Assembly: GCA_009103225.1 (NCBI GenBank)
Contig: RHPI01002503.1
Coordinates: 750,981-814,980 of the forward strand
Direction of reading: 5' to 3'
Origin: Chlorokybus atmophyticus
Lineage: Eukaryota > Streptophyta > Chlorokybophyceae > Chlorokybales > Chlorokybaceae
DNA: 64,000 nt
A program made the translations under genes and the position numbers. Of the stretch, positions 27,001 to 38,239 are shown in pieces. Below the pieces are notes generated by a model that was not told the origin of the DNA, did no database searches, and was given only the letters and a program-made list of their open reading frames with translations. Within the stretch, counting starts at the first letter, position 1, and each line of letters opens with the position of its first letter.

Positions 27001-29627
27001 GAAGCTTGAAGCCAACAGTGAGAAGGAAATATTAGCCAAAGAAAAGGTTCGCAGCGTGCCTGCTTGCGTCTTGCATTGTATCCCAATGTGATAGTGTCGC
27101 CGTCAGTACCAAGTCCGCCTGCTTCATCTCAATTTCATAATGTGTCGCAAGTGTCAACTTGGCAGAAGCACACTTCTTGCGGACTCCTGAAAGTTGCACA
27201 CGCATGAGCTTGTTTTGAGGCATTGCAAGCAGGCAGAGAAAGCTCTTAGTGAAGCTCGCGATGCTTTGGGTACGGAGCGCACAAGAGCAGCTAAGCTACA
27301 AGATGAGCTTCACACCTTGCACAGTCGTCACGACAACCAGGTCCATGGCTCTCGTGTTTGGTTTGGCACCATGCACTGCAATGCTGCATGTGCCAGTAAG
27401 GCAGCGGCAGTTCTTGCAGGTCAATGTATTGAAGAAACAAGTGGAAGAGCTCTCATTGCATGTCAAAGACCTGCAGTCCGAAAAGAGGAGGCTTGTGAAG
27501 GACTTGCAAGACAGGCTGAAGCAGGTGAACTGCTGTGAAACAATTGTTTCCTGCACAGCTATTTGGCCCCTTGGAGTTGACCATGTCATGTAGGCACGGA
27601 AGGAGTGGCAGGCTGAGCATGCAGCGGCAATGTCGGAATTGACAAAGCTGCACAACCAGAGCATTGCCGACAGGAAGGCAGCTGGCAACAACACCATGCA
27701 ATCACAGGTCGCTATGTCACGTGCGGATCGGGATTCTCCCCAAGCACGCCATGTTCTGCTAAGTGCCCGCATCCAAGCTTCGTGCAACAGGTAGCACACC
27801 TGGAGGAGGAGATCAGCGTTCTCCGCGCAGCGAATCAGATGGACAAGGAAGAATACAAAGTTCAATTAAGGGAGCTCGCTGAAATGCACACTGCTAGGAC
27901 TGCAGCTCAGGTTGGTCAACTGATTGCCCCTTACAGATGGCATTTGCAAACTGCGCATAACGACAAACTCAGCATAAGCCATCCCTGCAGCAAGCACGAG
28001 CCGAAGAACTTCAGCAGCAGTTGGCTGCGGCAAAGCAAGAACATGCTGCGCAGGTCCGTCAGAGCAACCTGATTTGCTGAAAGCCCCCCCCTCACGGAGT
28101 GCTGTGGCATAGAAAGCATCCAGCTCCTGAAATTGCCTTGTCTCGCAGGTATCAAGGGCAGAAGAACTGCAACAAAAGCTGGCTGCGGCACAGCAAGATC
28201 ACGAGCGCATTCTCAACGATGTAGTGTCCAAACACATAACTGCACCGCCTGAGTTGCACGCACGCCAAACAGCCTCGCAGGTGACGCCGTAGACTTAGAG
28301 CAACTCACCAAGTTCCAAGCCTCAACAGGTTTTCACATACTTTGTCAAGAGCCCTGCACAATACCCGGAAGTCAGCGCATCTGAAGCGCCGTGCTGACTC
28401 TGCATTGATTTGTCTTTTACACATTGCGCATGTTCGTGCAGGCAATCATGGCCGCTGAACATGTCGACATCATGCACAGTCAAGCGGGCACTGAACAGCG
28501 CGCAGAAATTGATGTCCTGCAAATTGCTGCAATGTATTCTCAGCAGGCGGAACCAGAAGTCCCATCACCGGCAAGCAAGGTAAGCAGCTCGTGGTCCCTG
28601 TATCTGGCTTGTGGTCAGATGTAAAAATTACTTGGTATCAACAAAAGGCTACGCATTACCTTACGAAGTGCGTGTGAACTGGCAGAAACGGAATAGGGAA
28701 AAAGTTTCTGTACCTGCAGAAGTATCTGATATCAGTGATGAAGAAGGGGCACAGAAGTTGACATCCACACCGCCACCTGTCCAAGCTACGCGAAGGAATC
28801 CGGTATGCAGCTAACGACATCTTCTGCACTGCATTGCTATCAGTGAGTGACCGCCATTTCATTGCTGGCAGCGCCGTAAGCCAACAAGTGCGCGGAACAC
28901 AACAGCGGTGCCAGCAAAGCGTCGCTTGCTGGAGGTACTGCTCATGAGAAATGTTGCTCAGCGTCACTGATGCAACCGCAAACAAGACTGGCATTTGAGC
29001 ACGAATGCTCCTTGCTTTATTTGAGTACAAATGCACGTGCCTCGCCCCATGCAGCACTTGACTCGCTATGCGATGCAGGATGATTCGCAAAGGGCAGAGA
29101 AGGAGGTCAGCGTCCTGGGTAGGATGGCACCTGCGGTGAAACAATTTAGAGGGCGCCCTCGCACGGAGTCGGTGCGCGTGTGCTAGTAGCATCAATGTTA
29201 TTGTGTCTAGATTCGATGTTTGCCTTCCACCACTAACCACTGTGTGCAGCGTGAGGTTACCAGCAGCGAGTACCAAGTTGCAGCATCTGATGGCACCAAG
29301 ACACTGACAAAGAAGAAGACGAGCAGAAAGACCATTACTTACAACATCAAGGTACTCCGATATGTGCTTCAACAGGCAGACAGCTACGCGGTGATCCAAC
29401 ATGAAGGTGCCTGACACAAACCTCTGTTGTCCTACAGGCTTCCCCGGTTGCCAAGCACTCTCCCAAAGGCCAGGTATGCCCCATATTCATCCAAGTGATA
29501 ACTTTGGCACATAAACTGACCAGTACATCAACCTCAGGCCGGTAAGACACGTCGATCATCACCTACGCGCGAGCTCTTTGGCAGCGGCTCGTTGGACCCA
29601 TATGCATACTCGCAGGACCAAGCGTAG
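24078..29627 (+). CDS. ZYP1: ZYP1-type synaptonemal complex transverse filament protein
   Basis: ZYP1 bridges homologous chromosome axes during meiotic prophase and limits crossovers. Twenty-six exons give about 1032 residues. Exon starts: 24078, 24433, 24564, 24910, 25043, 25304, 25513, 25741, 26119, 26308, 26455, 26770, 26981, 27233, 27420, 27594, 27791, 27991, 28149, 28442, 28686, 28872, 29055, 29250, 29438, 29538. All phases close. Residues of about 100-880 are heptad-like coiled coil, including KRWASLETQLASTGAVLD. The basic tail carries SSEYQVAASDGTKTLTKKK and ends ELFGSGSLDPYAYSQDQA, which matches the land-plant ZYP1 terminus (LFSEGSLNPYA as I recall it). Generic coiled-coil proteins lack that signature. 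Exons 18 and 19 encode near-duplicate heptads. Exon 1, Pro/Arg-rich, is the least certain part. Confidence 0.85.
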
Positions 29628-31599
29628 TGAGCCGCACTTACATACTGTGAGTTTCAGTTTTACGCACAGTCTGTTCACGTTAACAGGCCGCTTCCTTAAA
29701 TGTCTCTAGTCTGTAGGTAGCTCTTTTTAGGGTGTGCACTGTCAGGTTATTGTGGCAAACAGTCGCTGCTCCGCCTTCTAGTAAGGGTGTCTGGACGCAA
29801 CTGCAGCAGTAGTAGCAAGCTATTGTGTAGCTTTTCTGAGCCGCTTCACTTCACATTTGTACCATAGTGATGTTCACTTGGTACACATTACCGCAGAGCA
29901 ACGTCTATGCCATCTTCAGCAGTATCAGATAGCACACGCATGACCTGCGTGTTAGTAACACAACATGCCGGTTGTCACATGCTCTCAGATCGCGTATTGC
30001 GAGTTACCACACCCAGACGTAAACACATAAGCCAGTGCCGTCTGATTGGTTACCAGTACCATCAATTAAACAATCGGTGCAAATTACCCGCTGCTGTTTA
30101 ACAGCTCGCAAAGGTTTCTCCTCATCATTGACTACACTTTAGTACAAGCAAGCCCACGCTTGCACAGCGCATAGCGCACAGCATAGCCTAATGACTTAGG
30201 AGCCCCGGGGCGAGTATTGGATGCTCCACCATACATGCTGGCACCAGCACTCTGTCACTGCATGTGCACGCACGCGCATTACTGCTAATGCTACCAGGCT
30301 TTATGAATACTCTACGTTAGCTAACCCAAGCATTTGCAGCGTCCAACAACGAGAGTTGCCGTAGTATCTGTGCATGCGGCGTACAATGTTGATGACGAGG
30401 TTCCAGCAGTCCACACACGTACATGCAGCTCAACAGGACTCCTTCCTCCCTCTCCGCCACCACCATGTTGTTGCTGTGCACACAGCGACTGCCTGGCTAG
30501 TGTGTCATGCTGACGTATGCATGTTTCATGCTTATGACCCCTTGCATGCGGTCTTATCAGCACTCCATCTTTTGTACACCGTGTCCAACCCTGCTCGACC
30601 CGAGCAGCCTGACAGCTCTGGTCAGCGTCGCTCAGTGCGCCAGGGCCATGAGCGCTGTCACGCATTGGCTGCCGTTACGTTGCTGCATGCTGCATCGCTG
30701 GCAATGATACCGTCATTGGCATGGGCAGACTACTACTCCCCATGCATTCGCTGCTTATTGCCCATCAGCACCACCATCACATTCGACAACTGGCGTGTGG
30801 CTATGCAATTGGAACTGCTAGCGTCACATTGTAGCGAGCAGTATCACCAATAAGCGCGCAACTGAATAGCCGTGCTGCTGCATTGCATGCAACAGTTCGC
30901 ACACATGTCGGAAGTGCACTCTGTAAGGCATAGTTGACTGCAGCGTACAGTTGAAACACTACCAAGTTATCACAACTGTCAACAAGATGCGCGAAACGGT
31001 TCTTAGCTGATGAGCTGGCTAAGGTGATACTGACCATAACTAAGTGTTATTAACATATGATTACCGTTGCATGTACTATCATACAATATATACTAAGCGA
31101 ATGTCCAAGACATACATCATACAACCAAAAGTCACATGTTTTGCGTCCATGAATACGACACAGCACAATCAGCTACTCATATAATTGAAACGATGATACA
31201 AGATACCTGTTCAGCATGAGCGACAATATGCCAAGTGGTTAGCGACTACTATTACTTTCAACACATAGGAGCACAAGGTTGCACATGCACATGTGCAAGT
31301 CACAATTTCTTTGGTATGCAAGCGTAGCATACAGACAGCTTACGCAGCATGTGCTGGACATAAACAGGTGATATCACATGTGCAGATCAGAACACATGTG
31401 CAATGACCTTTTTGTGTCCAGGTTGGTGAGAGCCACTGTCTCAGCATAACGACCAAAACTGAAATGTATACCATTTACAATCAAGCAATGTTCACCCTGT
31501 ACATGGCTAACTTGTAATTGACATTGAGCAACACCTGCACCGTCACTGTACATATTGTCTGTTGCATTGAATGTACAGCTAGTCCTCCCTCAATCACCT
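29628..31599. other. Convergent intergenic region, no gene seen
   Basis: It lies between the 3' ends of ZYP1 and the FAD/Rieske gene and should contain both 3' UTRs. The open frame at 30374-30853 (+, 159 codons) is His/Cys-rich without motifs and was not accepted. The part from about 31030 to 31520 is AT-richer. Confidence 0.5.
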
Positions 31600-34363
31600 T
31601 CACTCGTCCTTATCTTCATAGGGTGTCAGACCCATCTTGGCTGGGCCTTGGATGCACTGACCGTTGCGATCGAACTGTGAACCGTGGCATGGGCAGTCAA
31701 AAGTGCCAGCAGCGGGGTTCCACTCAACCAGGCACCTGTACACCACATGTGAGACATCATATAACCAGCAACACTTGGCTCAAAACAAAACACAGGCTAC
31801 TGGGAGCAGCAAGCTTACTTCAGGTGTGGGCAAATTGCCGAGTACTGTTGGTAAGCGCCTTGCTCATTGCGGTACAGTGCAACCTTGTCAGCACCCTTCT
31901 GCACCACCATGCCACTGCCGGGGTTGATAGTCTCCATCTCGAACGACTCTCGCGGGCGCACAACGTTGACAAACCTACCACCCATTGAAAGTCAGTGACA
32001 AACGTCCATGTTCATACCATACTAGACATTAGGTATTACAGTAACATACCACCCATCAAGAGTCAGTGACAAAAGTCCATGTTCATACAATATATACAAT
32101 ATATACAATACTAGAGATCAGGTATTACAGTAACATACCCAGCGGTGGTCACTTCAATAGGTGATACTGCTGTCGATGGTGAAGGTGCACTGGGGAAGCG
32201 TGTTGGCGAGTACACACTCTCCCATTCGTTGGCTTTGCCAGTGATCAAGTCCGAAAGCAGCATGCCAGCCACAGTACCCATGGTCATGCCCTCACCACTG
32301 TCGCCAGTTGCAATCCAGTGCTTGCCGGACACGTCGTTGGGCTCGCGCCCAATGAGGTGCAGCATATCAATCGGCTCGTACAGCTGTCACGTCAAGCAAA
32401 TATGGAGTAAGGAACTCAACTCGCAGCGTAGACTGCAAGTACACTCGCAGTCCAGACAGTCAGCACAGTACCTGGCCAGACCATCTGTAGAGTTCTTCAG
32501 CGCCCTTGGACTTGGGGAAGTACTTCTCTGCATACTCGCGCAGCAAGTCCCAGGATGGAGGATAGTCTTTGCTACCAAGGCCGACCTGATGGTCGGAGCC
32601 ACCGACGACCAGGACATCATAATCATCGAACGGCTCCAGACGAACGTAATGGTACGGAACATCCGTATCCCACCAGCATGCAGGCCTGCAACAGATGGTG
32701 GGTTAGAATGCAAACATGGTTGTTTGGTGTTGTCGCGCATGCCAAGCTGCATACTTGTATGCTTCCTTGGGCAGCTTGAGACCAATGACATAGGACTTGC
32801 TCGCATGCTGCCTAGCATGGATCAGAAGGTTGTGGTTGATGGGGGAGTTGGTTGCCATCACCACGTCATCCGCAGTTACATTGTAGCCATCAATAGTGCT
32901 AACCTGTACCCACATTACATGAGTCTGACTGCCACAACTCCTCAAAGCAATACTGCAACTGCTGGTCAGCAACTCTCAACAGGTGTTGGTAGTCCAACTG
33001 CAGCTATCAAGACCATTATTCAGAAAATGACACTATCAGCATTTGCTATACCTTGCCTCCGTCAATCTCAGCAACCGAGCTCATTTCATACACCTTGACA
33101 CCATGCTTTGCAGCAGCCTCAGCCAAGCCGCGGATGTACTGCCCAATAACAACGCTACTCATCAGTACAGGCATGTACTGCATAGTGCTGTTCGGTTATC
33201 ATGACATTTGCACCACAACTGCAGCTTGGTCACTACCTTCAGAGGTTGGAACTGCCCTGACGTAGGAAACTTGATAGCCTTGTGAGCATTGATCCCGCAC
33301 TCCTCATGAACGTCCACAATCTCGGCATCCTCCCAACCAATGGTCTTCAGGGTCTTGAACTCGTTATCTATCCTCTTTTGAGCGTCAGACTGCAACACAG
33401 GACGAGTCAGGCCAACCTCCAGCCTGAAAAGTCAGGCAACTCAGGCAAAACAGACCACGACAGTTAACTGAGCACTTACATCGTCGGAATGCTGATACAG
33501 GTAACCAGGGCACCGCAGGAACTCGCACTCAATGCCCTCTTCTTGAGAAGCCTTCAATGACAAGCATACACGTCAAGAACATGTGCACTCACACAAAGCA
33601 GACACACTAAAGAAGGTTCTAGATCACCTGCTCGATGAAATCAACTGTCTTCCTGTGGGCCATAGCAACCCGCCTGGCAGTTTCGTTATCAAACTTCTCC
33701 TCTATCACGTGGTAGTAGTCATCGTTCCAACCCATCAAGTGCGCTGTGGTGCGACCAGTCTGACCAGCACCTGCAGATGGCAAACCACGCCAGTAAGCAC
33801 GCAACTTATAGCCTGTAATCTGGAAGTAATGAACACAAGATGATAACACAACGTACCGATCGTTCTGGCCTCAAGAAGCACAACCTTCTTTCCCTTCTTG
33901 GCAAGGTTGTAAGCTGTTGACACGCCAGCAATACCGCCACCAATGACGACAACGTCTGTGGTCATGTTCTCCTGCAACTTTGGATAGATGGGCTCCCCGC
34001 ACAGCTTGCGCTGCTCCCAGACAGTGTCGGCCAACCCGGGGACCTTCCCCTCAGCCATGCCCTCCTGCGTGGGCCTTTCCCTTGAGAAGCGCTCTTGGGT
34101 TGCCTGCACATATGCAGCGGCTGGTCAGAGAGGACATTCGCAATGCACCGGTACATCGGTACGGATGAATGGTGTACCTGTCTCTGTGTTTCTGCGCGTG
34201 TTGTCAACGAGCGAGCCACTTTGTGTTGTGATAGAATTGGTGCTGCGAGCTTCCTGCCTGTGATACTGGAGGCTGACGATGCCAGCTGCTGCCTTGCAGC
34301 TGGCGTCGCCTTGACGCCAGCCATGGGCATGGCAACCACCGCTTGCACCATAGAAGACGCCAT
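31600..34363 (-). CDS. FAD-dependent oxidoreductase with C-terminal Rieske domain
   Basis: Eleven exons give 595 residues: 34178-34363, 33857-34103, 33628-33770, 33480-33551, 33237-33389, 33052-33138, 32755-32903, 32472-32685, 32139-32383, 31819-31974 and 31600-31735. Exon 1 encodes a Ser/Ala/Arg-rich leader without acidic residues ending near RSLTTRAETQRQ, fitting a chloroplast or mitochondrial transit peptide. The Rossmann FAD motif is DVVVIGGGIAGVSTAYNLAK with the acidic end at VVLLEAR. A DAO-type fold follows (GLAEAAAKHGVKVYEM, DDVVMATNSPI, GKHWIATGDSGEGMTMG). The Rieske centre has both ligand pairs: CPHLKC and CPCHGSQFD. This DAO-plus-Rieske architecture is known from bacteria, algae and plants. 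Electrons could pass between flavin and the 2Fe-2S cluster. The substrate is unknown. Confidence 0.92.
31975..32138. repeat. Tandem duplication inside a FAD/Rieske intron
   Basis: A unit of roughly 73-90 bp is present twice. Shared words are GTCAGTGACAAA, GTCCATGTTCATA and GGTATTACAGTAACATACC. On the gene's strand the last block is the 5' splice region (GGTATGTTACTG), so the donor itself has been duplicated. The second unit also carries a short ATATACA array. Confidence 0.85.
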
Positions 34364-34990
34364 TGTCCTGCGACCAACACAGGTTAGTGCACATCTTTGC
34401 AAGACCTCCATGCATGCGGAATCAGTTCAAGACTCCTGCACCGATAGCTATGTTGTACAGTAGCACTCCTGCAGGCACTCAGTGCAATGGTGGACATGGC
34501 CATGCGAGCACGCACTTTGAAGGACTCCTGACTGAGATGGCGGCAAGCACGCTGAGTGCATTCTACATGCTGGCAGGTACTACCAAAGCGCAGCAAGCAG
34601 CAGAGTCAGGGGTCATACCTTGGCGCAAGCCTCTGTCAAGATTAGCAGCTACGCCAACACTTGCGCAGCAGGCGTGTGGGTAGCACGCTGAAATACACTT
34701 GGCACTGTGTTGCAAGATGACCAGTTTGGGTATCACCAGACCCTGCGTGGCCATGATATCCTGAGCCGAAAACAGATACATGGATAGAGGGAATGTACGG
34801 GGAGGCGTAAGCACACGTGGTTGCACACGTCAACCCGCCCGCCACCGACAACGTCGCCGCCACCGCCGTCACCGCCGAGGGCCGCTGCGGGATCTCTCTG
34901 AGCGCTGCCCTTTCGCGGGGAGAGCACCCAATCTCGCAGTGCGCGTCACTCTGTGTCCTTATCACACGTGGCAAAGCTGTCAAGATTATC
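34364..34990. promoter_or_regulatory. Divergent region FAD-Rieske/DUF4604-TPR
   Basis: About 630 bp lie between outward-facing starts. A GC-rich segment at 34830-34930 (CCGCCGCCACCGCC-like) is probably promoter or 5' UTR of the TPR gene. Open frames on both strands here lack motifs. Confidence 0.45.
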
Positions 34991-37249
34991 ATGCAGACTG
35001 CTGACTCGGACGCCCGGTCGCGGTAAGTTGACTGGAAAGCAGCGCTGATTGCTAAACCGAACCGAGTTCTGCGAAATTAGGGTTTACGTAGGTGGTAGGG
35101 GTGGCAGTCCTGGTAGGGGCGGTGGTATGGGCGGCGGCGGCGGTATGGCGGGACGCAGCTTCGGTGGTACTGCCGGGGGCGGCAAGCGTGGCTCCAATAA
35201 TGGACCAACCTACGTCCGCAGATTACCCAAGTTCCTGCAGGTGCACATCAATGAATGCAACTGTGTGTGCAATGGTGCTGCAACTGCTGTTCCTTTCTGC
35301 ATTGTCGCATTAATGCAGAAATGCACAAATGAACACCAGTGTTATGCGTGCTTCAGTTAGCTATGTTGGCATGCCATATGCTTGTGACTGCACACGCATT
35401 GACATGAAAGCAACGTGTTTCTCTCATTCACATTGTTGCTGGTTTATCATGTATATGTGGCATGCCGCGAGGTTCTGCAAAAGAGTAGCAGATTCTACAC
35501 CGCAGAAATTTGCTCGCTGCTTTCTACATAGATACCTTCAGCCTTGTGTCAAGCAATGTGATATATGGCTCCGTACTGGTCGTTGCAGCAATACCAGCAC
35601 ATGGTTGAGGGGGGGTCTGCCCGAGCTGATGCAGAACAAGCCTGGACAGGTACAACCCAGTCGTTCAGCACGCATTCGTAGTGCGCATACCAATGCATTG
35701 CCACAGGCCCACACGGCTGTGATTTAGTTACACGCATGCTCGTGAACAGGTAACAGTACATGCATTGGCTGATCCAGGCTGTCTTTGTTAGAGTACGCGC
35801 AACATGACAAGCTGAACAAGGGTCTGAGCGGGACAGGGGGTGCAGACAGCGACAGTGACGGCGGCGTTGAAGTGCGGTGTTCAAACCTGCATGAATCTTC
35901 GTGTTATGCGTTATGTGACAGCCTGGTGTAAGCCTACTGATGCGACAGGAAGGGGATTGTGCGCCGACAATAGTTGACAGCTCCGAGGGTTTGTCCAGCA
36001 AAGCAAAATTGAAGTTAAAACAGAAACAAAATGTTGAAGCGACTAACAAAACCGAAGATGCTAAGCAGATGTCCCATGAAGAGCGTGAGGTAAGAGCGCT
36101 GCGCTGACATAGGGCATCACCCAAGAATGTCTCCATGCAGTTGAGCGTCCAAGCGCACAAGTACACACCGTGCCGTTGTATGTGCTCTTGTATGTATACA
36201 GGCAGACGCGTACAAAGAGCAAGGGAATGTCGCCTTTGCAAACAAGCAATACGAGGTTGCATGCAAGCACTTTACAAAAGCTATCACCATCATGCCCAGG
36301 TGGGTTCTTGTGGCCTGCCTTATCCCCACTCACAGACACACACCAGTTCTGGCAGCTGACAGTGTGCTTGTCACACACTACCGGTGGCTAGCATACTACT
36401 ATGCTGTAGACATAAGCAATGCCTGTTTGGCCCGATTGATTCGGTTGCCTTGCTGACTGCGCCAGCTGATTGGGCATGGTATTGTGCAGCAACCACATCC
36501 TGTATAGCAATCGCTCAGCAGCTTATGTCTCACTGCGGCAGTATGATGATGCGCTTAAGGATGCACGCAAGGTTGGCTGACATGGCTTCGCAGTAAGTCA
36601 GCTTGTCCTGCGCTGCCTCACTTCAATTGTGACAGTGCAGTGTCACAGGCAGTGGAGCTGAAGCCAGACTGGGCGAAGGGCTACTCCCGTTGCGCTGCTG
36701 CCTATTTTGGATTGGGGGAGTATGCAGAGGTTTAGACGGCCATTCTTGTAGCCTACTTGCTTGATTGCACTGGTGCACGACTGCCTGGCATGCATCATAC
36801 TCATGCACTGTTTCTGCAATGAGCTGTGTTGGTGCATGCACCAACCCCGTGCATGCTTGCAGGCAACTACTACCTATGAACGCGCATTGCGGCTTGAACC
36901 CAACAATGACTTGACGAAGGCGGCGTTGCAGCAGGTTTGTGAGGCAGTTTGTACAAATCAGTCATGCCCACCAATGACATGCCGTGACGTTTCAGGCGAA
37001 AAATGAGCTTGAGGCTGCAGAGACTGCTGAAAAGGCCAGTGGTAAACATGTTTTCAAGCGCAAGCGGAAAGCAAGCAGTCAAACAGGCCCAGGTCCTCCA
37101 GAAAAGGCAGCCGATGGCGATAAGGTACGCTCCATTGTGCAAGCAGCAGCAATGCTTGTTGGGGGTGCTAAACACACTATGCTACGTCACAGATGAGGCC
37201 CGCTGCCAAGAAGAAAGGGTTACTCTCATTTGCGGAAGATGAGGTGTGA
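34991..37249 (+). CDS. DUF4604/KIAA1143-like protein with internal TPR domain
   Basis: Eleven exons give 330 residues: 34991-35022, 35081-35240, 35589-35649, 35792-35871, 35949-36089, 36202-36299, 36490-36571, 36649-36729, 36863-36934, 36996-37124 and 37193-37249. After a Gly-rich segment comes PTYVRRLPKFLQ, then an acidic stretch with TIVDSSEGLSSKAKLKLKQK, and the end is AAKKKGLLSFAEDE. These ends resemble KIAA1143 (DUF4604: YVRPAEPAFL near the start, LLSFDNED at the end, as I recall them). Residues 159-269 are three TPRs (KEQGNVAFANKQYEVACKHF, LYSNRSAAY, KGYSRCAAAYFGLGEY) that retain the Lys, Asn, Asn, Lys and Arg positions of the carboxylate clamp that binds Hsp70/Hsp90 EEVD tails. The DUF4604 assignment is less sure than the TPR. 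It may be a co-chaperone-like nuclear protein. Confidence 0.83.
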
Positions 37250-38239
37250 GCCAATCAGGGAGCCATATGCACCTCATGTACATGTTTTTGTTGAGACGCA
37301 CATAGATGGATGGTATGTTGGGGCATGCCTACCAGTGTGCATCCTGTGTATACACAAACCCCAGCATCACGTCTCAATGTAGGGAATGTAGGGACCTTTT
37401 GTGGCGGTTGAGTGTTTCAGGCAGAGACTAGTTATGCTGCAGCAAGACGAGCCATGAGATTGAACGTTTGTTGAGGATGTTGCTTGGGTGCAGTAGTTGG
37501 CTGCACTGTCATTTCCAGTAGTGCCGGTGCTTCTGTGCGCACTCTAGTTTGGTATCTCAGCAACCTTACCTTACCGCAATGGTAGTTTAGGTGTGGTGTC
37601 AATCCTGGCGTCAACCTTTAGGAAGCAAAGTACAGTACATCACAACCTTGTCTTGGCGTTGAAAGCTGTCTTCCAGCAGCTGCTTGACGGCCTCTCATAT
37701 ACCTACTACCAGGGCAGGGACATTGCTTGCTGGCAACACCTTGATTTGCGGCTACAATAAGCCTAACCGTCGTCACAACTTTGATGTCTGTGTCGGCTGT
37801 AAGGTTTATGAGTAAAGGCGAGCATCATCTGCGCTGGACAGCCAGACAAAAGCAAATGGCCAGTCATTAGCAGACACACCCAGTTAACCCAAGTTTTGAT
37901 AGTAGCGCAAGTCAGGGACAAGCATGGCAAGCTGGCAATGAAGGTCCTACATTCTGAGAGCTGCTTGCTGTGGCTGCTCAATGGGCTGGCTGATGTGCCC
38001 ATCAACGCCTCCACGTGTGCGTGACCACATGCAATATACTGGACAAGTAGCGTCGGCTTGCATGCCTGCCTTGTACATTGGCCTGGTCAAACGGGTATAT
38101 CATCTTATTAACTGTTGGCGAAGCAGATATGCAGGGAGTAAGGACCTTTTGGGCCCCTGTGCTTACGCATTACATCTAACCAGGTGACACGCTAACAAAA
38201 CAGCCATAGCCCCTGATGTTGCGAACGCAAAACCACACA
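37250..38239. other. Convergent intergenic region, no gene seen
   Basis: It lies between the 3' ends of the TPR gene and UFM1. The ORFs are short and motif-free. 3' UTRs are expected at both edges. Confidence 0.5.

Noticed and set aside
30374-30853. 159-codon open frame between ZYP1 and the FAD/Rieske gene
   Set aside because: His/Cys-rich with no motif or splice partners, and an overlapping opposite-strand frame is equally open.
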